Positions 54,800-64,000 of a DNA stretch of 64,000 nucleotides are shown here, one piece after another. Numbering within the stretch: the first letter of the stretch is position 1; every line of letters starts with the position of its first letter. The notes under the pieces were generated by a model. The model was not told where the DNA came from. It did not search any database and worked only from the letters and a program-made list of their open reading frames with translations. The translations under genes were made by a program, and so were the position numbers. The DNA lies in contig VCMS01000273.1 of the NCBI GenBank assembly GCA_022539475.1, positions 31,901-95,900 of the forward strand, read 5' to 3'. This stretch comes from Gracilaria domingensis (taxonomy: Eukaryota; Rhodophyta; Florideophyceae; Gracilariales; Gracilariaceae).

Positions 54800-56133
54800 C
54801 TCTTGATTGAGAATATAGTAAAGAAGTGCACGTTGTTTACGGCCTTGTGCCGTTTCTCCTGTTACTTCATCTCTGTTGCCCTCAATACCTTCTGGCAGTT
54901 CTGTGTCGTACTGTTCACTATTAGATAGTGACATATTATGCAAGATTATGCAAGCCATAAGCATAATAGCAATTTTGTCTTCGTGGTGCAAATGAATACC
55001 TGTGCGGAGAATGGGGAAGCGATTTTTGAGATCCCGGATGCACACTCAATTGGCTTTCGAGTTGTCGATGCAAGTTTATCTCACACACGCAGGACCGGAT
55101 TCGCTTTCATTTCCGCTTCAGAGCTTGATTTCATCATGTTTACTTGTAGCGTAACGGCGCAGTCTCCCATTAGGTAAGGCCTCACATGTATGCCCCCAAC
55201 CGAAAGATCCTTCACAACCGACTCTCCCAACCATTTTCCACTCTCAATGTTGTGCTTCAGCACTGACCGTCCATATATTGTACTGTCTCCCAACACGCCC
55301 GGGAGCCCCACGTCCGCATATATTATTCTTCTCGCGGCATCGCAAACGGCAAATGTTATGATAATTGTAAATCCTTTGTAACAACGGTACTCATAGTACT
55401 GGTCTTCTGGGCATGCAGGCCATCGAATGTGTGTGCCGTCAATCGCATCGACGCAATGAGGTAAGCCCGCCAACCGTTTAAATCCAGCCATTACTTCAGC
55501 AAGTTCTTGCTCGTTTGTCGGAAACTTCACTTTTTAGTTGAATGTCCTGCATATCGTAGTCGATACACTCCGAATACAGTCATTGACTGTGCTGCGCGCT
55601 ATTACTAACGTCGTAGCAACGCGCTCGCATGAGCCCCCTCTCACGTACATGAGAAATGCAGCCACTTTCAGTTCAACAGCGAACGGTTTTCGGCACCTAG
55701 TTATTTCTGATGCCTGACTGCTGCCATAAACTGCCGCGACCAGCGGACAAAAAACGGTATGTGGGACCCTGAAAAGTGAAGACCACGTAGGGGTTAGCCT
55801 CACATTAGGATGAAAAGCATAGTCGTATAGCCATGTTGGAGAGTTTCTCATTCTGCACCAGACCCTTCTATGATAACCTCCACGCATATCCGAATAGTTC
55901 AGGAGTAAAGCCATTTGGTCGCCTTTGGCGATGAGAGAGGCATCAAACTGATCGCTCTCATCTTCAAGAGACAGAATGCATTGTGTTATTATTGCGAATA
56001 CGTTCCTCTGCGCCAAGGACATTCGTGTACCTTCCAGGTCTTTGGGGTCCATACTATCCTCCTCAGCATCGAGACCTCTCATGGCTAGAGCGGGGGCGAG
56101 AGCGACGGCAGGATTTGCGGCGAGTAAGGGCAC
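54800..56133 (-). pseudogene. Harbinger DDE nuclease (transposase), lightly broken
   Basis: Frame 56133-55534 covers the helical N-terminal part (VAAFLMYVRGGSCERVATTL, ARSTVNDCIRSV). One TAA (CRTFN-stop-KVKFPTNEQ) lies at about 55531-55533. The next frame has GLPHCVDAIDGTHIRWPACP (first Asp), YADVGLPGVLGDSTIYGRSV (second Asp) and MGDCAV. A frame change follows near 55080, then KNRFPILRTGIHLH with the IEC segment (third residue, Glu) and ACIILHNMSLSN. All motifs of the family are visible with about two lesions, so the copy is fairly young. Confidence 0.8.
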
Positions 56134-57130
56134 TGGAAGATTACTGGCAAGGGCGCCGTCAAAAGCAACTGCGAAGGCGACAGCAAGAGCGGCGGCGAGT
56201 GCAGCGGCAAAAGCGCCGGCACTTACGGCAGCGGTTGCTGAGGCACAAAGCGGCGGAATGGGCGGCAGTACGACAGCAGCCGAGTGTCACAGGCTAGATT
56301 ATCGGCGAAAACTTGTAGCAGCGGAGGCCCATGGGGGAGAAAGAATGCTAGCGAGTGCCGCTGTGTCACGTACTTTGGCGGACACGAAGGCCGGGGAGAG
56401 CGTTTGCCAGGATCGGAGCCAAGTACAACGATGGGTAGCGAGTGTGGCGGCAAGAAAATGAACCAAGCGCGGTAACGAGTGCGGGAACACCTATAGTCGA
56501 AATTTGCGGTGTTCAGAAGAAGCGACAAATAAGAGATACTGGTGAGGCGGCCACTGACGCTTGGAGTATCTGCGCAGGCCACGAATTCGACGGCGATAGA
56601 GTCGTCTGCGGCCGTGGCGACGTCGACTGATGCGAGGATGAGAACCGGAGTCGACAGCGGCAGCAGTCGTGGCGTGCGTGATTTTAACGCGTCAGATTGA
56701 CAGCGAGTGCGGCAGCGGCGTCGATGGCGGTTTCGGCAATTTGAACGCCTTGGATCGGCGGCGGGTTGGCCTTTTGGTGCGGTGGCGGCGTCGGTGGCAA
56801 GTCGGTGATTGCAGCGCCGTAGATCGGCGGTGCTTGAGGCGGCTGCTTGCGGCGGCAGGATCAATGGTCAAGTCCGCGGCCGCCGTGATGGTGAGTATGG
56901 CGGTGGGAAAGTCCGACGGCGGTGGTGGTGGCGGAGGCGGCGACGAGTGCGACGCCAAGAAATGACGGTGAGTCCGACGGGTTTAGCGATGTCTGCCTTA
57001 GTGGTGACGGCGAAGAGTGCGGCGTCAAAGATTGGAGGCGAGTGGCAGGGGTAGGAAGTCCGCAAAGAAACGAGGGTGGGTGGGGTGGTGGCGGCGGTGG
57101 CGGCGGTGGCGAGTACGGCGGCGTCGAGGC
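56060..57130. repeat. 1-kb GC-rich degenerate trinucleotide tract in the Harbinger element
   Basis: The stretch is built from GCG/GGC/GAC-type triplets (e.g. GGCGGCGGTGGCGGCGGTGG near 57090), leaving all six frames mostly open and giving Ala-, Arg- or Gly-rich shadows. It lies between the nuclease start and the right terminal repeat, where a promoter would be expected. No single exact unit repeats for long. I see no supported gene. Confidence 0.6.
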
Positions 57131-57366
57131 CACACTCGCTTTTCTTTTCAATTGCCACCGCTTCATCCTCTTTCGGACTGATTTCGAACGTTTGGAGCTT
57201 TGCCTTGTGCAGAGCATTTCATCGCTCAAAAAGAGCCGACAAAATGTAATACGTTTCGATTGAAACTGGACAGGTGCGACGTGTCGTTTTCGGATGTGTT
57301 TTATTCAAAATGTAAGCGATTTCGGACAAAATGCATCGTGTCTGTCCTTATGCGGGAAGGCCCTAA

Positions 57367-59229
57367 GAGGTGGTTGTGGCCAAGAGGGAGGGCACCCGAT
57401 GATAGGGACTCCGAAAGCGTTACGTTCATTGGTGGAGGATCATCTGAATGTTTTCATGTATTGCTGAAGTGCCACTTTCTGGGATAGCAACACCCGAATT
57501 CCAGGGTCTTGTGGACATTTTGAGAGGAAGAATGCCGTACTGCAGAAAAAGAATCTTTGACTCTTACTTGTTGTCTACATACAAAGCAGTGTGCAAGATT
57601 CTGAGAAAAAGAATAGGAAAGGCGAAGACAGGCTCACTTACTTTTGATGGGTGGAGTGCAGCACTCGGAGCCTCTATCATGGGTGTAACATGGCATTATA
57701 TTGACCTCAATTGGCAGCTGAGTTCTATTCCAGTGACCACGTTAAACCTTGGAAACTTACCAAAAACTGCAGAGCAACTTTGTGAAGTGTTGCGTGCTAT
57801 CGTTTCTACCAATTTGATTGTAGGGTCCGACAACTTTTTTGTTTCTACAGTGACTACAGATAATGAGGCTGCAACGGCAAAGGCAGTTGATATCTACACG
57901 AATTATATCGGTTCAGTACGCTGTGTGTGTCATACAATGGCACTAATGGTAAATGATGTTTTCCAGACTGGCACAGCTTGGGACAACTACATGCAACACG
58001 TCAACAAAGTCACGTCGCATTTTAAATATCATCCTAAGGCTGCAATGTTGCTGCGTGAGCTGCAGACAAATGAGGGGATTACAACAGATCATATTCAAAG
58101 ATTGAAGCATGACGTACCTACGCGCTGGCATTCTGGTCTCGCAGCTTTGACCACATATCTCACGAGAGCTGCAAACATACGTGAGGTCGCAAACCGTTTA
58201 AATATAGCACATTCTGATTCACCGCACCTCTCCGAAGAGCATATCAGTTCTTTGGTAGAAATTGTCACGGTCTTGAAAGAGGTTCGACGAGTCGCAAAAC
58301 AACTGGAAGCTGACAGATCCGTTACGATGTCTCGTGCGCCACGTTTACTTCTAGTGCTTTACAAAACGCTTCAAATAATGTCTGGAGAAATGCTACCCAA
58401 CTCTGTTTTCTTTCATCAATCCGAACCCGAAGAAGTTTCGACTAGCCCTTTTCCAGCCGAGCCGATTGCACGACGCTGTATCGTCACCGTCGCCAGCACT
58501 GACAAAGCACGCGATGATGCTCGCGCACTACGACTCGTTAAGCCTGTGGCTCCTGATTTATGTCGCAAACTATGTACGTCTTTAGAAGCTCGGTTGGGTA
58601 TTTTATGGAAGCCTGTTTCTGCTGCGTCAATTGCGTGGGATCCCAGTCAAGGTGATCATGATTTTCATCATTCAGGACGCAGTTTGTCATTGGCAGAGGG
58701 TAGACGTGTCCTATTGTTTCATTTGGCGGCGATAATAGACATTAATGAATGCGAATTGGAGTTTCTGAGTTCATCACAGTATCAAAAAGATGTTAACTTT
58801 GATTTGTTATACGGGGCTCTGGTTCGAGAAATACAATCTCTTGATGAGTGTTTGGGATTCTCTACATCATCCCTTGAAACTTTAACTGAACTATTTCATA
58901 GCAACATGCGTCAAGTCTTGAAAGAAAACGGTCAAAGAGACCCTGATGAAGCTCTGATGTTTTGGAAAAGCGCTAACGAAAAACTTGGTCTCGTTAGCCT
59001 CGTCCGCTTCAACACTGTTGCTCGCGCTTTGTTGTCTTCGCAGGCATCGTCGGCTGCGGCTGAACGTCTTTTAAGTAATATTGGACGGAGAGAAGGGAGT
59101 CAATGCCAATCTTTGTTGAGCAGTACGACCGAGATGTGCGAAACCATCCGCGTTTTCGTCCAAAATGAGCTTCGCACAACGGACAATGTTCAGAAAGGTT
59201 TATTGCACGTCAGAGGTGACTCGTTCTGA
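57367..59229 (+). pseudogene. hAT-family transposase, 5' part displaced by the Harbinger insertion
   Basis: A 593-codon frame (57448-59229) has TGSLTFDGWSAALGASIMGV (first catalytic Asp region), TDNEAATAKAVDIYTN (second), GSVRCVCHTMALMVNDVFQT, KHDVPTRWHSGLAALTTYL and the C-terminal hAT dimerisation segment VARALLSSQASSAAAERLLS. Upstream, 57400-57460 in another frame gives SESVTFIGGGSSECFHV, the 'fi.ggg..f..ve' lead-in of the family, so a frame change near 57465 separates it, and the ATG at 57448 is probably not the original start. The BED finger would lie left of the Harbinger element and is not recognised. A gypsy LTR begins 20 bases after the stop. Confidence 0.8.
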
Positions 59230-59248
59230 CGTGCAGCGCCGCACTATT

Positions 59249-59990
59249 TGTAGTGCAATGCCTGCAAGCAGGAAACACCACGAAGATGTTCGGGATCTTC
59301 CTCTACTGAGGGCCACCCAGTGAACAGAGCCTCTCTGGAATGGCACAACTAGCCGAGTGTAAGACCGTGGCCAAACCGTCAAGACGAGGCGTTGAGAGTT
59401 GAGTTGGGAAGGGTGACTCACGCTCGAGTGTAGCAGCCTCGAAAGAGGGAAGAGACCACAGAGTGGGGAAAGGGAAAGAGAGAGAGAAGAGAGAGAGAAG
59501 TAAGAGACGTACGGCGTATCGCCGGGGTGTTCCCTATACAGGGTCGAACACAAACAACAAAGGTGAAACACTCCCAAAGTTGGGTTCTGCGGGGACGCAG
59601 GGTGGATAGCCGCACCGTTACAACAGGGAGTCCCTCCGATAAGGAGTTGTGCACCGCCGAAGGCGAAAGTGGCTAGAGCCAAGATCCTTGAAGTAGGATC
59701 ACCCCTGGTTGGGGCACTCTACTGGTGCGACGGTGGTGACGCCGTCGCACTAAGTAGTGTCCTCACTAGAATTAATAAATAATATTAACTAAACATCCCA
59801 CTAATTGTGGCAAACGCCCACGTGTAGTGGCCAACCCCCGATCAGCTCCACCGTGTCCCACGTGTCAAAACCATCCCGATGGCAACCACTAGTAACTAAT
59901 AGTCATATACTGGTGTGTACCAGGCAAATCCGTGAACGGGAAATATGACTAAGTCCAGCAAAATTCCTCATACATGAGCGTTGCACTACA
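59249..59990 (-). mobile_element. 3' LTR of the right-hand gypsy element
   Basis: 742 bp, with plus-strand borders TGTAGTGCAATG and CGTTGCACTACA, a 12-bp near-perfect inverted pair ending TG...CA. The complement of the adjacent bases is an A/G run (polypurine tract), which fixes the orientation. An AT-rich patch lies near 59768-59795 and a GA-rich run near 59465-59500. Confidence 0.75.
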
Positions 59991-60006
59991 TCTCCCCCTC
60001 CTTAGG
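59991..60006 (-). other. Polypurine tract
   Basis: The minus strand reads TAAGGAGGGGGAGA immediately before TGTAGTGCAACG, the LTR start. This is the expected primer for plus-strand synthesis and marks the 3' side of the element. Confidence 0.7.
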
Positions 60007-60033
60007 CGGTAAAACAACCTTGAAGAGGGCAGG

Positions 60034-61978
60034 ATGGCGCCGAGCCAAGAGAATATAAGTGTAGCGCTCCCCGGTCCTCCGGTATGTCCTTCTCCTTCTC
60101 CCGTCAACGACGTGCTCCCTGCTTCCGCAGACCTCGTACCTTCTCAGAGTACCGTACGCGCTCTCGCTACTGCGGTCAACTTTTCTCCGACACCGGGACT
60201 AGACCTCACGATGAGTGGGCCTCCTCCGAACCAGCCTCCCAACCAACCATCGTTCCCCAAGGGGGCTTCACCGGATTCCGATCCGTTCCACTCCCTCAAC
60301 AAGGCTCCAACCCGTCCGCGGGGCAACAGAACAACGCCGCTGGGTACTCTGCGCAGCATGCCGCTCTCGCGGGGCCCGTTGTCGGCTTCCACCCAGGTGT
60401 GACCTGGCCATCCTTCAACTCCCTTGTAGGGCTCCATCCGGCGAACCGGCGACATGCAAGACGTCTCCGGCTCGCGCCGTGGTTCCACCCGACTGCGGTG
60501 TTCAATGAAAGCCTCATTACTGAGTATGCCGATGGGCGCTACACCCTTCCGGGGGACCTCCCAGCGATGGTCACCATTTCGTGGGATTGGCGTACGCGAA
60601 TCGCCATCCCTGTTCATCAGGTCGCAAGAGAGAACCGGAAATCTCGGGAAGAGGCTCACGCGAACTTCGTATCGGTGGCCTACAAACGGCAAGGCCGGGC
60701 GCCCTTCGAGTTCCTAATACCACCTGGGATAGACTTTGACGTGGCCTCTTACCGCACCCGCGGGGAAATTAGTTACTGCGACCGCTTAGCGGTGCTGGAA
60801 ACCTGCGCCTGGCGAGGCATGCCCGTGGCACGGCAGGAAGCCATGTGCTGGACACGACCGATTCTTCGGGCTGAGTTTCGCTTTCTACCGCGCCGCTCGC
60901 GGTCCAACTTCCTTCAGAACTTCATTCGCCATGAGAGGCGCTCTCGATCCCAACTTGGGTATTTTGCTCCGTATCAGAACGTTGAAATCCTCCACATGGC
61001 GGCGGCGCACCGGCAGGGTCGGTATGTGCCTCTACCAGAGTGGTGGAGCTACCTCGAGGCGTGCCGGGGGTGCTACATCGAGTTGCCCTTGGTATTCACC
61101 TACTTAGGGTTGTACCTGCTCACGGATCCCAGAACTGGGTTGTGGTCGGTTGTCGTCACCGAGTGGGCTGCCCGCACCGCGGAATTTATCCTCGCAGAGG
61201 CATACGACCAGTATCTGCTGTGTTTCATTCCTCCCCGCGTGCGGGCGGCCATCCGAAGTTTGGACTTGGAAGTCCCCCTCGGGGGTCGTGCAAAAAACGA
61301 CGAGGTGTTGAGGCTTCTCGATTATATCGATAGTGTCGCCTTGACCGAAGTGCCTCTGTTTCAGAGTAGTCGTGGAGATTCCCCGAACACGGGTGGGTAC
61401 GGCGCAGGTCTGGGAACAAATACCGCTCTTGCGGGCGATTTTGTCTTCTTCGACCCGTGGGATTATCGGGAGATTACCGCTGAGAAAGCGGGTGAGCTCG
61501 GTTCTGCTCCCCGGCGCGTGCCGGCCGATCACCCGACTGGGTTCGTGAACTCTGATGAGTATTACCGAGAGTACCTCGGGGGAGATCCAATGGTGGACAA
61601 TCAGCCCGAGGACACGGGAGGCGACGACATCGAAATGGTCGAAGAAGTCGACGCAACCCTTGCGGGGAGAACGCCGGCTTTGCTCGTGTTGTCGTCTCTG
61701 CCTCGGCGGCTGACTTCGTCGCTCCCGCTCCGATTACCATTCCGGTACCCACACCGGCTCAAATTCCTGTTCAGCCGGCTCTTCCCGCTGTTGCGGATGC
61801 TGCAGCTCCTCCCTTGCCAACGGGTTTGAACGAAGGTGCGATCATCGCTCGCTTCCTTCGCGGCGCGGGTTTGGGTGCTAGTGTGGCCTCTGGCGACGTC
61901 ACCGCTATGGCGGATGCCTTGGCTCAACGCCTTGGCGGTATGCCTTCTCAGGATGAGGGCGATGGCGGCAGCCAGTAA
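60034..61978 (+). mobile_element. Long open frame antisense to pol in the gypsy element, unknown protein
   Basis: The main frame (60084-61829) is open for 582 codons. Its middle part has the look of a folded protein (FNESLITEYADGRYTLPGDL, EFLIPPGIDFDVASYRTRGE, SNFLQNFIRHERRSRSQLGY, ELPLVFTYLGLYLLTDPRTG); the end is acidic (DTGGDDIEMVEEVDA). Another frame starts at 60034, and a short one follows to 61978 (GAGLGASVASGDVTAMADAL). The strand is opposite to the integrase. A gag-like role is conceivable from its size, its Pro/Asn-rich start and its charged tail, but no zinc knuckle or known motif is visible. Extra open frames, some antisense, are known between pol and the 3' LTR of plant gypsy elements. 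Confidence 0.5.
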
Positions 61979-62361
61979 TTGGGAGCCGAGCTTCCCCATG
62001 CGTGGGTAATTACCTGTTCACAGTAGTATAGCCTTGAGATAAAAGATCCTTTGCTTCATACTCGTCTTCGACGGTGTCCTTCTTCCTTACCGGCACAGCC
62101 GGCCAATGCGATGCGATGCGTCGCGAAAGACGCACCCTTTCTAGGGGAAAAACCATGCTCATGGCGTGGCCGTGATGGCGTTACCAGCGAGCTGGATGAA
62201 AAATCCTCAGGCATGAGCCTTCTTTCCGAAAATCGGTGTTCTCACGGCGCGAGCCGGTCGAACCGTCAATGCGGCGGACATCCCACCAAGGTGACATGTG
62301 GTCAATTCCCGTCGCACGACGTGTGTTACCAATATGATGTCCATGCGTTTCCACGGCAACC
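61979..62361. other. Space between the opposed frames
   Basis: About 380 bases between the end of the plus-strand frame and the end of the chromodomain frame. Short open frames only. It would hold both 3' ends of convergent transcripts. Confidence 0.3.
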
Positions 62362-63990
62362 TTATCTAACTTGGGCATCTTCCAGCGTCGCTGGTGTGGC
62401 CGTTCCCGCGTTGCGGTGGTACTGTACGACCTTCGAGCACGGTACGTGCTCGATTGGTTCGTCAGTATCCCACGATGGACCATAGCCGTACCAACGGACG
62501 TGGTATTGCAAAATACCCTTCTGGTCCCAGGAGTGCCCGATAATTCGGTCGACGATGTACTCTTGAACGTACACCTGCCGGCCTTGCCGTGTTAGGGTTA
62601 CTTCATCGGCTGACAACCCTTGCGGGGGAGTGGTTCCCGTACCGGGGGTAACAGCGTGCGCCTGGCTCAGCGTGGCCAGTTCCCTGCGTGGAGGAGCGTT
62701 TGATATCTCGGTGCGTACTGCCAGTTGGCGTGGGTCCTTCCGCTTCGGCGGTGTTGGGGGAGCGGCATGCTCGCCTTGTCCGCTTGCGGCGGGAGGCTCC
62801 ACCTCGGGTGGATTTACAACCGTGCGTGCACGTGATTGTAGCGACGGTTGGCTGTCAAGCTCCTTCGGGAGAACCGCCTTCCTGTTACAGGTGTCCTCCA
62901 ACGGCTGCGCCGTTGGCCATTGAGCTTCTTTGCTCGAATTTCAGTTCTGAACGGTTACCTCCGGGTTACCGGGGTTAGCGGCACCGCCGGCGGCTTTCGA
63001 TCTCGCGATCTCGGCGTGCGGCTGCACTTGCGCCGAAATTTCATGCCCAGTATTTGGTGTTGTACCGTCCATGACGTGAACTCTTCGCAGAGTCTCCGGC
63101 ATTCCCACGACTGTACTGCCGGTTTCCACCGAGTCACTCGGGACTTCTCTTCCATCAGCTCGTGCCTGCTCCGCACGATTTCCAGACTTCCTGGTTGTTC
63201 TGCATCGCGTTGCGCGGTGGTTCGCGATGTCGCTGCGCTTTCCCCAGTAGGGCTTCGTCCCGACGACGTCGGCTTGGTGCCGGCGACGTCATTCGACTTC
63301 GCTTCACCCAGCGCGGCTAGTAGGCCACGAGGCTCTGTTAACTTAACCGAATCCGCTTCTGCGTGCGTGTCCTTACCCGGCGACGGTGTAGACTTCCCGG
63401 CAACGGGGCTGTGTGTGCGGCGAGCGAGCGTGCGTTGCGCACGCGATGCCCGCTGGCGTACTGGAACATCCGGAGAGCACCGTACAGTCCGTGCTTCACG
63501 GTTGTCCTCACGAAGCGACGTCGGCAAAGAACTCTCAGCAGAGCTGATAACCTCCTCCCCCTTCTTAGATGGAGCGCCGTGGGGAGTAACAGAATGTCCT
63601 GCATCGCGGGTAGGTAAACCCAGCGATGGGACAGAAACGAGGGTGCCATGATGGCGGTCATTTTCCGACACAGTCGGGGGGCCGACTCTATCGGGAGGTC
63701 TGTGAGACCTCGATGGGGGTGGGGCAGGACGGAGGGTCTTGTCACCACTTTTGTTTCCGGTGTTACCAGCATTGTTGACTCCGTAGACACTGGCTCTGTA
63801 CCAGATGGGGTAACCTTAGACGAGGGTGGAGGGGCCATTACCACGCGGTCGCGGGAAATCCGCTCATGCGCGTCAGCGATCTCGACCACAACAGTTTCCG
63901 GTGCAACCAAGATTACCTTATACGTTCCATCCGCCACAGGCGAGAGCTTATGACGTTTGCCCTTTTCAGGGTTGTAGTGTTCCTTCCGTA
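62362..63990 (-). mobile_element. Gypsy integrase C-terminal region with chromodomain
   Basis: Near 63985-63830 the minus strand reads FVRKEHYNPEKGKRHKLSPV, then ADGTYKVILVAPETVVVEIA and DAHERISRDRVVMAPPP, the post-catalytic 'GPY.V.......v.......e..S.drv..ap' segment of Ty3 integrases. A long Pro/Ser/Arg-rich linker follows. Near 62560-62390 is a chromodomain: QEYIVDRIIGHSWDQ, LQYHVRWYGYGPSWDTDEPI and EHVPCSKVVQYH, with the aromatic W-Y-G-Y and 'D..EP..h' signature. It tethers integration to chromatin in chromoviruses. Broken in the linker. Confidence 0.75.
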
Positions 63991-64000
63991 CGAAGACATG

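Larger units (their letters stand above)
53628..57363. mobile_element. PIF/Harbinger element with TAA target duplication
   Basis: The left end GGGCCTTTCCACATAAAGAC and the complement of the right end GGGCCTTCCCGCATAAGGAC are matching inverted repeats. TAA flanks both sides (53625-53627 and 57364-57366), the usual TWA target duplication of this superfamily. It holds a SANT/Myb-like protein gene (plus) and a DDE nuclease gene (minus) that converge, plus a 1-kb GC-rich trinucleotide-like tract at the right. Total length is 3,736 bp, and the borders are clear. Confidence 0.9.
59249..64000 (-). mobile_element. Ty3/gypsy chromovirus fossil with opposed open frame (partial, runs off the edge)
   Basis: On the minus strand the order is integrase C-terminal region and chromodomain (about 63990-62362), then a plus-strand open frame (60034-61978), a polypurine tract (59991-60006) and the 3' LTR (59249-59990). 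The 5' part lies beyond 64000. It is better preserved than the gypsy fossil at 33-42 kb; I see only a few breaks in the visible part. The left flank beyond the LTR is the 3' end of the hAT gene, so the gypsy element inserted just after it. Confidence 0.7.

Noticed and set aside
56223-56864. 213-codon minus-strand frame in the Harbinger element
   Set aside because: It sits in a GC-rich triplet tract where every frame is open; low-complexity composition and no domain.
62848-63651. 267-codon plus-strand frame
   Set aside because: It is antisense to the Pro/Ser/Arg-rich integrase linker and chromodomain region; no motif of its own.
1-64000. tRNA or rRNA genes
   Set aside because: I looked for T-loop/CCA-like and conserved rRNA strings and found only the retroelement primer site at 41199-41219.

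Overview
This window looks like repeat-dominated nuclear DNA of a eukaryote, most likely a multicellular red alga. The reasons are a chloroplast-type phytol/farnesol kinase remnant with a transit-peptide-like leader, host coding blocks with no obvious introns, about 50% GC, and a mixed load of DNA transposons, a DIRS-like element and chromodomain Ty3/gypsy elements. The lineage is an inference; no rRNA, tRNA or organelle marker was seen. Almost no ordinary intact host gene is present.

Layout. 0-5 kb holds decayed host genes: the WD40 ribosome-assembly factor Notchless (minus), head-to-head with a 3'-truncated phytol-kinase-like gene (plus), then a long decayed ankyrin-repeat + HECT ubiquitin ligase (minus). 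5.2-5.7 kb is a nested foldback repeat. About 7-14.5 kb carries two direct copies of a roughly 3.1 kb element with a zinc-finger protein (tnp2/Plavaka/KDZ-like by weak resemblance), several strong hairpins and an internal 375-bp duplication. 14.5-18.5 kb has a truncated unknown gene and a P2RX7-domain gene split at a TA by a Tigger/pogo transposon with recognisable ends. 19.6-23.4 kb is a large unrecognised protein gene with interruptions, preceded by three GGTGA/TCACC dyads.

24-42 kb is a nest of retroelement fossils. A DIRS-like element carries a MITE, which itself carries a solo LTR with a perfect 5-bp target duplication. Next comes a Ty3/gypsy chromovirus fossil (minus) riddled with copies of two MITE families. 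42-45 kb has Harbinger-like and unassigned remnants. 45-51.2 kb is a Mutator-like element carrying a Ulp1-type protease and a 107-bp near-perfect palindrome. 51.6-53.4 kb is a second pogo/Tigger-type transposase. 53,628-57,363 is a PIF/Harbinger element with matching terminal repeats and a TAA target duplication, inserted in the 5' part of a hAT transposase gene (to 59,229). A second Ty3/gypsy element (minus) runs from its 3' LTR at 59,249 off the right edge.

The most unusual structure is in that last element: a 582-codon open frame on the strand opposite to pol lies between the integrase/chromodomain end and the polypurine tract. A similar arrangement of plus-strand open frames facing a minus-strand integrase appears at 29-33 kb. 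All calls come from reading translations and repeats by eye; no database search was run.
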